A model generated the notes under the pieces. The model saw only the letters and a program-made list of their open reading frames with translations, was not told the origin of the DNA and searched no databases. Positions 20,249-28,718 of a stretch of 30,333 bases of DNA are shown here, piece after piece. Position 1 is the stretch's first letter, and each line of letters begins with the position of its first letter. Both the position numbers and the translations under genes were made by a program. This DNA comes from Rhizopus sp. PT2906. Lineage: Eukaryota > Mucoromycota > Mucoromycetes > Mucorales > Rhizopodaceae. The stretch covers positions 1-30,333 of the forward strand of contig JAMYHX010000522.1 of assembly GCA_025529335.1 (NCBI GenBank). The letters are read 5' to 3'.

Positions 20249-21590
20249 TTGTTTTGCTATTTTCTTTATTTAGTTATGTATTCAGGCACCAACTTTTAAT
20301 TATCCGCCGAGACACTTGCCCCTCATTCGTGTACACTTGTTGAAATGTATTGTATTTCAATTTAGGATAAAAGGGAGGAAGAGATGAAAGAACATCGGTT
20401 ACTTTAGGATAAATATTCATTCATATCTATTAAACCGTTCGATTTATATATATATATAAAAGTTGGCTGATTAAAAAATCATGTTTGGAACGATAATGAG
20501 TAAGGTAAAGCCGTGTAACAGGTCAAAAGCCTAGATGTGGCATATAGAAAACTTACAGTGAGTATCATGATTCATGAAAAGAAAAACTAGATGGTATATG
20601 AAATCCTGATCAATTGTTATCATCAGCTTAGATAACGAATGAATGGAGTAGCAGCGTTATCTATTTTTTTTTTCCATTAGAGAAAATAAGCTTCCAACCT
20701 TAAACAGAAGAGTAGTCTATTAGTCATTTGATATGAGTTTACCAGATATACTGAAAGGACTACATAAAACTAGAGTACAGTAATAAATATCACTATAAAT
20801 GCCCTTTATATGAAAAAGAGACGGCAGATAATAGTAGGCGTTATGGGCAGATAAAGTGCTTCTATAATGATATTATTTCTATACAGTGAAGATAAGCGAC
20901 TAACGCTATAGCGTCATTAAACTACTCTATATATCCTTGAAACGCCGTGGAACTGTTGGTGATTTGATAGAGGTCACCATCGACGAGTATCTGTCTTTGC
21001 AAAATATGCTCAAAATGTTCGAAAAGAGAATCGAAGACATTGCCAACCATTCCTGGCTACAGTGTGACAAAGAGATATTAATGCAGCAATCAACCCTATG
21101 TATATAGCAACATCTGGCATGGCCAAGGACGCCCCCTCCAATTGTCTTTCATAAATAATTGCCGTACTAGACACGATTCGCCTTCAAGGGCTTTAGGGTT
21201 TTTACAGATAAGAAGCCCACAATCTTACGTTAATCATCTTGTTAACATTTTTTAGGCGTCTCATTTTTATTTATTCAACTTGTCTCATGATTTAGGTTAA
21301 AAACATGTATAGACCTTGTTAATCATTACGTCAAGCTCTCTTTCTTTTTTTTTTGAAATTACTTTTTGAATTATACTATGTGCAAAAGAAAAAAAAAAAC
21401 AGAGGGCCATCCTGTACTATGACAAGCATAACGTATTGTTAATTAGATGACTTTATTTTTATATTAAGAATATGTATATATACCTTGCGGTCAAAAATGG
21501 TTGAAAAAATTCAGTTTCAAAGGAGCGCGACACGTGTAACAGACATTTCTACCTTTCTTTTCCTTTTTTCTTCCCTTTTTTTCTGTATCA
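20249..21590. other. Long AT-rich intergenic region, one decayed coding fragment
   Basis: This is about 1.34 kb between the Tvp15-like start (-) and the small orphan gene (+). It holds a (TA)n tract at 20445-20458, several A/T runs and a fragment at 20904-21107, listed separately. The last 60 bases are the pyrimidine-rich leader of the 21591 gene. No tRNA or snRNA was recognised. Confidence 0.5.
20904..21107 (+). pseudogene. Possible decayed coding fragment
   Basis: A 67-codon frame lies between stops, without an ATG near its beginning. It reads KRRGTVGDLIEVTIDEYLSL, then QNMLKMFEKRIEDIANHSWL and CDKEILMQQS before TAG. The base composition is more balanced than the flanks, and the segment looks like a charged helical protein. 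No flanking splice sites make it an exon. It may be a relic of a gene or mobile element, or chance. Confidence 0.3.
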
Positions 21591-21860
21591 ATGCAGCCTA
21601 CACATAAACATCATCGGTCCATGCCATCACTTTCATTCTCGATATCGAGTACAAGTTATCAATCGTCACCGGGTACATCAATACATCATAAACGACACTC
21701 AGAGACAATATCTGTTAAGCGATGGGATGATTCTCAGTTAGAGATGGATTTGGCTGAAGACATGGATGATAAAAAGCAACCTTTAATGTCCAGAATGAAG
21801 TACAAGCTCTCTCAATATAGACATGGATTCAAAAAAATAGCTACTTGGTTATCCTCTTGA
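21591..21860 (+). CDS. Small Ser/His-rich orphan protein of 89 residues
   Basis: This intact single-exon frame is preceded by a strong T/C-rich leader (21551-21589), as for real genes here. The N-terminal half is Ser/His-rich and probably disordered (KHHRSMPSLSFSISSTSYQS). The middle is acidic (LEMDLAEDMDD), and the end is a basic amphipathic segment (MSRMKYKLSQYRHGFKKI, then ATWLSS) that could touch a membrane or partner protein. The Ser runs and RSMPSLS-like sites resemble kinase or 14-3-3 targets, which is speculative. There is no membrane span or signal peptide. The stop is 33 bp from the convergent reductase stop. No family was recognised. Confidence 0.6.
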   Translation: MQPTHKHHRSMPSLSFSISSTSYQSSPGTSIHHKRHSETISVKRWDDSQLEMDLAEDMDDKKQPLMSRMKYKLSQYRHGFKKIATWLSS

Positions 21861-21893
21861 CATATCTTTTGTATAATACATTATTTTATTATT

Positions 21894-23077
21894 TTAAAGC
21901 TTGAAGCTAGGTGGGTCAAGGACAATGTCGGGATAATTTGGATAAGCTGGATTCAGCCAAGCACCGCCTATTTTTTTAAAAAAAAAAAAAAATTGATAAA
22001 TCAGGTCTTTCATACCCCGCGTATAAACTTACCATCTACAACCAAGACAACACCGGAGATGTAGCTTGCTGCTTCCGAGAATAAAAATACGGTGGATTGA
22101 GCAATGTCTTGCACGGTTCCCATACGTTGTAGAGGAACACCCCTCAAATCAAATGCAGGACCTAGTTTTTCCATACCGACTGTTGAAGCCTAAAGATCAT
22201 GTTTACTGCTTGTTTTTCTCTTTTTCTGATTTATACTTACAATAGGGCCTGGAGCAATGCCATTCACGCCTAATAGGAAATAAGTATATAATTAAAAGTC
22301 AGAAAGATCAAACTTACGAACACCATGAGGCCCTAATTCAACAGCCCAATGCTTAGTCAAAGCCTAACAAAGAGATAAGTCATGTACACTAACAAAAGAT
22401 TCTACTTACATCAATGGCTGATTTGGCTGCACCTGCGTGTTGTTGGAAAGGTGTACCTGTGTAATGTAATGTGGCAGATACGTTGATAATTGATCCCTTG
22501 GACTTTTTCAAATGTTCAACAGCAGCCTTGGTCAAATTGAACGTGCCTGTTAAACTGTGAGCCAAGTCCTTTGTTATTCTCAATGTCTTACCGAGTAAAT
22601 CAATTTCAATTACAGTACGGAAAGCATTATAAGACAAGTCTCTAAAGGGAGCCAAAAAATTACCAGCAGCACCATTGATCAATAAATCCAGACGGCCGAA
22701 ACGAGCCACAGTTTCCTTGACAACTCGTTCTGCATCTGCTGGGTTACGAACATCGCCTGCGATAGCACTAAGAGTGCGTTTTAATTATATCGTATAAAAA
22801 CTCGGTCTATATTCTTTACATGATCTCTCCTCCCGTCTTGGCACTCATTTCCTTGGCTGCCTTTTCTAACTTGTCTTTGCTAAAAAAAAAAAAAGCGTTG
22901 GTGATTACGTAAATGACAAAAAGAGTGTGAAATGTACCTTCTGGAAAAGATGACAGCTTTGGCCCCATGTCTTACAACTGCTTCAGTCATGGCTCTACAA
23001 ATACCGCTTCCACCGCCTGAACATAATAACACTTTTCCTTTGAACAAGTTGTCTTTGAAAATTTCGGTGGTCTCCAT
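21894..23077 (-). CDS. SPS19: Peroxisomal 2,4-dienoyl-CoA reductase (Sps19/DECR2-like SDR), eight exons
   Basis: This enzyme reduces 2,4-dienoyl-CoA with NADPH so that unsaturated fatty acids can finish beta-oxidation in peroxisomes. Exons: 23077-22938, 22879-22820, 22767-22592, 22546-22410, 22363-22318, 22269-22241, 22189-22033 and 21967-21894, giving 272 residues. The N-terminus METTEIFKDNLFKGKVLLCS runs into the nucleotide-binding GGGSGIC (21-27). FSRSKDKL, GDVRNP and LINGAAGNFLAPF follow. The active-site region VSATLHYTGTPFQQHAGAAK lacks the usual SDR Tyr four residues before Lys, as in peroxisomal dienoyl-CoA reductases, which distinguishes it from generic SDRs. RVNGIAPGPI and VVDGGAWL complete the fold. 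The C-terminus SFKL resembles a PTS1 but has Phe where Ser/Ala/Cys is usual. Exon 6 is only 29 nt, and the 22591-22547 intron keeps the frame open. A TATA-like TATATATA lies at about 23124-23131. Confidence 0.95.
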
Positions 23078-23421
23078 ACTAAATAAAAATAAGTAAAAAA
23101 AGGGGAGAGAGAGAGCATTGTCATATATATATGCAGCACACACGCGGAGATTCAAGGGAACATGCCTCATCTTTTTTTAACCTTGTAAGGAAAAATTCTT
23201 TCATGTCCTTATATTCCTTTAGTCATGTAGGAAAAAATAACTTGGTGTGGAACAAGACAGACAGAATAAGATGAGCCTAATAAGTTTATTCTCATTAAAA
23301 ATAAAAAGAAGGTAAGTTAGAATATTTTTCTGTATTCCATGTCCAATTGCATAGAAATAATAAAAAAAAAACTGTCACGAGTCAAGGGTTTACTTTTCTC
23401 TCTCTCCTTCTCTTATACATC
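23078..23421. promoter_or_regulatory. Divergent promoter of the dienoyl-CoA reductase (-) and the 62-residue membrane protein (+)
   Basis: This is a 344-bp gap. On the minus side, TATATATA near 23124-23131 and a CT-rich leader precede the reductase ATG by about 50 bp. On the plus side a CTCTCTCTCC leader (23398-23407) precedes the small gene. The arrangement would allow shared control, but no binding site is identified. Confidence 0.45.
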
Positions 23422-23657
23422 ATGTCATTAGCCAGTTTCTATACCAAAACATTTGGCCTTGGTGCCGTCATTGGCGCAAGTATGGAAGTTTTATTAATAA
23501 AAAGCAATTACTGTGAGTATTTGTCATTTAAAAGTTTTCAGTTAATTTAATCTTTAAAGACCAAATGTTGGCTGCTGCAGAAGCTAAACAAAAACGAAAA
23601 CAACTTTTAGAAGAACAAGAGGCGAAAGAACGAATGACACGACTGACAAGTCAATAA
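23422..23657 (+). CDS. 62-residue single-helix membrane protein, possibly mitochondrial
   Basis: The exons 23422-23512 and 23560-23657 (47-nt intron, GTGAGT donor) encode 62 residues. A short start MSLASFYTKT is followed by a glycine-patterned helix FGLGAVIGASMEVLLIK, then NYYQ and a long charged helix (AAAEAKQKRKQLLEEQEAKE, then RMTRLTSQ). This topology, a small Gly-x-x-x-Gly helix followed by a charged coiled coil, is common among small inner-membrane mitochondrial proteins, but I cannot name the family. A conserved splice and a coherent reading frame across it support a real gene. The CT-rich leader is normal for this region. Serinc starts 130 bp downstream on the same strand. Confidence 0.65.
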
Positions 23658-23787
23658 TGTTCAACCATGGAAACGGAGAAAGATAAACTGTTTTTTTTTT
23701 TGAAAAAAAAAAAAAAACTAAACATTTTCATGCAGTTCTTTATTTGGTAAAGGTTTTCTTTTTTTCTTTTTCTTTTTTATAATTTCA

Positions 23788-25705
23788 ATGGGTGCAGCAT
23801 TAAGTTGTATTGCTTTACCTGCTTTAAGCTCAGTGGGAACATGGCTTGCAAGTTGCTTTTCAGCAGCAGCTTGTTCACTTGCATTTAAAAGGTGAATTTA
23901 GGGATATAAATCGACAATGTGTGACTCATTGAGCATATAAATAGCTGTAACTGTAATAATTCTATAGCAACTCGTATAGGCTATGCAGTAAGCATACATA
24001 TATTTTAATATTCTTAAAGACTAAAAAAAAAAAACTCCATAAATATGTGTCCTTAGATCATTTTTCTGTTTAATTCCATAGTAAGATTCTTTTTCTCTTT
24101 CTTTAATGTTTGAACTAATGTCAAACAGCTCGCATGGCTCATGTTATCTAATTGGGCAGTCAAAAAACTAGAACACCTTACTTTGGATTATATGAAATTT
24201 GACTGTAAAGAAGGTAGTTGTTATGGTGTTATTGGAGTAAGTCATAAGGATATTAAAAGAAACACACAACACTCACCCACACACAGGTTCACCGAGTATC
24301 CTTTGCCTTGGTCTTGTTCCATGCTATCCTCGGTTGCTTATTGATCGGTGTACATGACAGTAGACAAAAGAGAGCAGCGATTCAGAACGGATGGTGGGGA
24401 CCCAAGATCCTGGCTTGGATCATCTTGGTCGTTGTCTCATTCTTTATCCCAAGCGGCTTCTTCATGGTCTGGGGGAACTATTTTGCCTTATTTGGTGCAG
24501 CTGTGTTCATTCTCTTCGGTCTTGTTCTACTAGTTGATTTTGCTCACAGCTGGACGGAAAAATGCATGGAAAAATACGAATATGAAGGATCGAACCTATG
24601 GAAAAATATATTGATTGGTATACAAATTAACTCGAGGGATTACGAAAAAGAAACTCATCTTGTCTATAGGTGGAACATTACTTATGTTTGCTGGAGCAAT
24701 CACGTTAACAGGCATTATGTACGGCTACTTTGCTACGAACGGTTGCTCCCTAAACCAATTCTTTGTCACGCTCAACATGATCCTCTGTTTACTTGTCACA
24801 GTTGTTTGTATATCACCCAAAATACAAGAAGCCAATCCAAGATCAGGACTGTCTCAGGCATCCATCGTCGTCATCTATTGTACCTATCTCGTTCTGTCTG
24901 CTGTGGCCAATGAACCTAATGATAAAGAATGTAATCCCTTGCGTAAGTCGATTGGCCCACAAACAACGTCTGTTGTCTTGGGCGCTATCTTTACGTTTTT
25001 GGCAGTCGCTTATTCTACAAGTCGTGCGGCCACTCAAGGTGGAGCATTTATCAGGAAAAGTTCGGGTAAACCCAAGTTAGGAGACAATGAGCCTTTAGAT
25101 ACAGCCAGCGCCGTTCCTCTTTTACCAAACCAAGTAGAGGCAGGCGTCAAACGAATGAGTGCTCAGGGTTATGATCGAGAGCATTTGATTGCTGCTGTTG
25201 AAGCAGGGTATGTTGCATGGGCATCATTTATGTATATATATATGCTTAATCCTATTATATATAGTGCACTACCACGATCTGTCCTGTATGAAGATGAAGA
25301 GGATGAAGAGTTTGATAATAGTGATGATAAAGATGATGAGAAATATGGATCGCTATATAATTACTCATTCTTCCATTTCGTATTTGCAATCGCTGCAATG
25401 TACATTTCTATGGTCTTGACAAACTGGTAAAGTTTAAATCTTTATGTACGCAATCGATCATAACAATCATACTAGGAATACGATTCGATTTGAGGATACA
25501 TTAGGAAGTGATGGTAGTGACCTTGTTCGTATCGGACAGAGTTACACGGCTGTTTGGGTTAAGGTTGTGTCGGGATGGATATGCCACTTGATTTACATAT
25601 GGTCACTAGTGGCACCTGTGTTAATGCCTGATAGATTTGCTGTAAGTTTTATTTATTTATTGTGAATGATATGACTAAAAAAAAAGTGAATAATAGGATT
25701 ATTGA
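23788..25705 (+). CDS. Serinc/TMS1 family multispan membrane protein, nine exons
   Basis: Serinc/Tms1 proteins have about ten to eleven membrane helices. They were proposed to aid serine lipid synthesis and have been linked to lipid scrambling in animals. Exons: 23788-23891, 23945-23987, 24057-24080, 24129-24236, 24287-24617, 24670-25207, 25265-25426, 25476-25641 and 25697-25705, giving 494 residues. Family landmarks are MGAALSCIALPALSSVGTWL, CNCNNSIATRIGYA, LEHLTLDYMKFDC, HDSRQKRAAIQNGWWGPKI, FVTLNMILCLLVTVVCISP and the final LTNW-NTIRFED..SYTAVWVKVVSGW. Exon 3 is a 24-nt microexon encoding IIFLFNSI, needed to complete the second helix. Exon 9 is only three codons. The 25208-25264 intron has no stop, and retention would insert 19 residues before the acidic loop EDEEDEEFDNSDDKDDE. 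Confidence 0.93.
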
Positions 25706-25957
25706 ACGCTTTTTATGTATTCTTTATGTACACTATTGTCTTAATAAAATGACATGAATCGAACTTACGAAATGAAAATAAGGAGAAGTAAAATTGGATT
25801 GTACTACTTCTCCTTTTTTACTTTTAAACTGGTTGTGTATTCCACTTCTCTCTCTCTCACACACACACAGACTGTTTCTCCTTGGATATCATCCCAACCA
25901 TTTGCCCCCCTTTTTTTTTCTCTTTTTTTTCTTTTTTCTTTACTTTTATATAAAAAG

Positions 25958-26243
25958 ATGAAGGAAAACATGTCAAAACAGACTATTTCAGAAACAAAAT
26001 TACGAAAACTATTAGAATTCAATCAGAAACTAAAAGAACAGTTGGATATTTCTCGTGTTCCTATCTCAGAAGCCAGTCGATCGTAAGTAAGCTGTTTGAT
26101 AAAACGTTTACCTGACCTGTATTATTAGATTGATTGAATACTGTCAATCGACTCAAGATATGATGATTCCCTCAATATGGGGAAGTAAAAACCCTGACCC
26201 ATTTACTGAACCAACTGCTGGATGTGGTTGTAGTTTGATGTAA
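25958..26243 (+). CDS. Heterotrimeric G protein gamma subunit
   Basis: G gamma pairs with G beta through a coiled coil and anchors the dimer by C-terminal lipidation. The exons 25958-26082 and 26129-26243 (46-nt intron) give 79 residues, the usual length. Features are the helix SETKLRKLLEFNQKLKEQLD followed by ISRVPISEASRS and LIEYCQSTQDMMIPSIWG. The segment NPDPFTEP is the conserved DPF-type turn, and the C-terminus GCGCSLM is a CaaX box. Met at the last position predicts farnesylation, with a neighbouring Cys available for palmitoylation. A second ATG four codons in (25970) is an alternative start. A G beta gene lies at 8411-9570, but pairing is inferred, as fungi of this type often carry several copies. 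Confidence 0.93.
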
Positions 26244-26377
26244 TTCTATTAAAACATTGTATTTTTTATTTTATTTTGCAGCATATTTTAAGGGAGTAAA
26301 AAAAGAAGGTCAGGCTGTTCTTTTGTTTTAACCGTTTAACGCAAATAAACGAAAGAAAAGAGAAGGAGGGCGACTTA

Positions 26378-26395
26378 TGTGTGTGTGTGTGTGTG
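26378..26395. repeat. (TG)9 microsatellite
   Basis: Nine uninterrupted TG units lie about 135 bp downstream of the G gamma stop. Confidence 0.9.
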
Positions 26396-26879
26396 CTATT
26401 GGTCCTTGAAATCCATTTCTTCCTTATTTTTAGTATTCTATGCATGCGTTTATTTTTGAACTTGTTCGAAACTGTTAGTCTCTAAGTACTCCGCAGTTTT
26501 AAATCGCAGGTCTATTGTCATTGTCTTTGGCACATGTAAATTATGATATTCGAAAGGGTATCAACAAGTCTGATAATATTTCCAAGGGAGAGGCTTGCTT
26601 GAGTTGACATGTAGATAAATGCCCAGGGGTTACAATGAGCAATGAAGTTTACAAATTCGCACACAATGATCAAAATCGTCTTCGTATCAAGGGATATACC
26701 ACTTTTATTCACCAACACTTTTATGCTTGTTCATTTTTTATATCGTTTTTCTTTTCTTTTGTTGTTTTTCCTACAAGCAAGAATTCAAGACAAGACTTTC
26801 ATGCCTCTCAGGTATACAACCCTGGAGGATCAAGGATACGTTTCTTTAAATGATGTGATATAATTATTAAAAGAGCACC

Positions 26880-27125
26880 TGGGTCGACGCAGCCCTCTGT
26901 TGGCTCGAGAACAACAGTCTTGACTAAAGGAAACCACTACAGCAGGCAACTCCGGTCTTCGTCATGCTCAGGACCGGATATATAGCCGTTCGGATCTCCA
27001 CCCAAAGTGCAGGTTTCTACTTTAATGCCCTAACCGAGTCCTCAGACAGTCGAGCCCTTTCCACATGTGTGGTCCACGGCCAGTTCGAAAGTATTGCTCC
27101 GTCCGCCCGCTCTTGTCGACGTAAC
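26880..27125. other. GC-rich island with inverted repeats, possible non-coding RNA or element remnant
   Basis: About 245 bp are markedly richer in G/C than the flanks and have no long open frame. GTCGAC occurs at both ends (26883-26888 and 27116-27121). Inside, TCCGGTC (26951-26957) and GACCGGA (26972-26978) form a perfect 7-bp stem with a 14-nt loop, and CACATGTG (27062-27069) is palindromic. I tested it by eye against tRNA, 5S, SRP, RNase P and U snRNA landmarks without a match. An RNA gene or a mobile-element remnant are both possible. Confidence 0.35.
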
Positions 27126-27348
27126 ATCCCATTACCTTGGTAAAAATAAAAGAGGTTGTGAGAGTTGAAAGAATGATTAAAGGGAAGAACCAAAGCATGT
27201 CATACGTCTGCAGTGTACTGGCACTAAAGCCTAGTCATGTAAACACTTTAAGAGGATCATATTCATCAAGCTATATGGGAATTGATAACAGCACACTAGA
27301 GTTGTGTAGACAATCCAGAAGACCATAATTGATCTGTACTAGAGAGAG

Positions 27349-27506
27349 TCCATGAACGACGCCTCAATGCATGTGTTTGACCCTGTAGAAGACACAATCG
27401 ACACTCCTAAAGTGAATCCATGAACCGTATACGGGACTAGCATAGATACTCGAAAAGGTCACCAGCCTATGATGAATGAGCATCCATGAACAAACACGTT
27501 TGTTCA
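27349..27506 (+). repeat. TCCATGAAC repeated three times at about 67-bp spacing, two copies leading into hairpins
   Basis: Copies lie at 27349-27357, 27417-27425 and 27483-27491, so the starts are 68 and 66 bp apart. Copy 2 runs into the palindrome CCGTATACGG (27425-27434). Copy 3 overlaps an 8-bp stem TGAACAAA/TTTGTTCA with a 4-base loop (27487-27506). The sequence between copies is not obviously repeated. Confidence 0.5.
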
Positions 27507-27833
27507 GTCATCGATGTATGAGCATGTTTAGTTAGGTTTATAAAAAAAAAAAAAGAAAAGATTAAAAAAGGGAGAAAGAATACATTTATCAAAGAATTTG
27601 AGATTGTGCATTCATGTACTTCTTTGTTATTTTTTGTGTGCAACCATTTTGAAATCTTTGTTAATACTTTTCACGTTTGGCTTAAATTTCTCTCAACAGT
27701 TTCTACTTCTTTGTCTAAAGGCACTTGATTCTCTTTGGAATGCAGCTGAAGAGTCTCCAATAGGATTTTTTATGTGTTTTATATCGTTCTTTTTTCATGT
27801 TTCTTATTTTGAAAAGAGTAACATAAAAAATTA

Positions 27834-28308
27834 TCAAGTACCATAGCTTTTTGCCGTCAATAGTTTCATGTGTAAATATACAAGCGATGAAATTACTATT
27901 GATAGTTTATGGATCAAAATGCTTTTAGATATCAATGTCTTTTTTCTTTTCTTTTTCATATTGCTCCTCAGCATAGACTTCAATGCATCTTCAACGCTTA
28001 TTGTAATATCACCTTGTCTATTCATGCTTGGTTAGAGCAACAGTGCGTTTAGTACAGAGGCAATATTCACTTTATCCATGTAGCTAACGTGATTTCTCGC
28101 TTTTACTTAACTTGTATACATTTAAAGCATATCTCAGCAAAAGTGTTCTAATCACTTTTCTCTTCAAAAGTGTCATATTAACTTGACTGGTAACAATGAA
28201 GAAAAGAGATAAATTCGTGTAATAATAGTGCTTTATATCCAATGATATGGTGTGCATAGCTGTCTCAGTTGAAGTCTGATCTGCTAAATATATATCATAA
28301 TAACTCAA
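27834..28308 (-). pseudogene. Possible decayed protein-coding gene
   Basis: On the minus strand, 28308-28084 is open (QVNMTLLKRKVIRTLLLRYA, then LNVYKLSKSEKSR). About 20 bp after it, another frame reads MDKVNIASVLNALLL, hits a stop, and continues in the same frame as MNRQGDITISVEDALKSMLR, then SNMKKKRKK. These pieces look like one basic helical protein broken by a frameshift and a stop. No intron of normal size with GT-AG ends removes both lesions. No family was recognised. Confidence 0.35.
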
Positions 28309-28718
28309 ACTATAACAATGTTATTAATAGACTTTATGGTTTCCATGATGACCTTTTGGGGGCTTGCTCTTGTTTGCATTATCATATCGCCATTTTACGA
28401 GCTGGGTGATATAAAAAACACGCGACGAGCAATCATTTATACACCCCCTTTTATTGTTGCTAGCTTTTAGTCTAGTAAACCTCTCTTCTTGCTATGGTTA
28501 TTGTTATTGCTTTAAAATAAAAGCGCGTTTTTCTTTTGCCTTACTTTTATGAAGTGTATTCAAATAATTTTTGAATTCATGCAAATGTCTGACGTCGTTC
28601 ATGTGAGAGATGAGAGATACGATGTATGGTGGCATGTAATATACAATATTTACTTTGTCTGTGTCGTCACAGAGAGAAGCCATAGAAACATAAGATATTC
28701 AAGGTTTTCATTTTGTAG
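28309..28718. other. Upstream region of the leucine-rich-repeat-like gene
   Basis: No gene is confirmed here. A short frame from 28549 (MKCIQIIFEFMQMSDVVH) could be a first exon, but the obvious donors (28603, GTGAGA) do not join in frame with the downstream exon. An intron 28629-28718 after ATG-TAT-G (28622-28628) would join in frame but is unproven. Confidence 0.4.

Larger units (their letters stand above)
26244..27833. other. Gene-poor interval with structured and repetitive elements
   Basis: This interval holds a (TG)9 microsatellite (26378-26395), opposite-strand open frames at 26518-26863, a GC-rich island (26880-27125), a spaced 9-mer with hairpins (27349-27506) and A-rich DNA near 27541-27575. 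None forms a convincing gene. The minus frame at about 27792-27730 encodes NPIGDSSAAFQRESSAFRQR, which looks like a coding remnant. Confidence 0.5.

Noticed and set aside
25947..25954. TATA box of the G gamma gene
   Set aside because: TATATAAA ends only 3 bp before the ATG, too close to direct initiation upstream of it. It is probably part of an AT-rich leader. The same applies to the TATATAAA-like run just before the tricalbin ATG.
27061..27100. tRNA suggested by CAGTTCGAAAG
   Set aside because: The T-loop-like string has no matching acceptor, D or anticodon stems around it.
27460..27480. Box C/D snoRNA suggested by ATGATGAA
   Set aside because: No D box with a terminal stem is found at a suitable distance, so the match to the C box is not enough.
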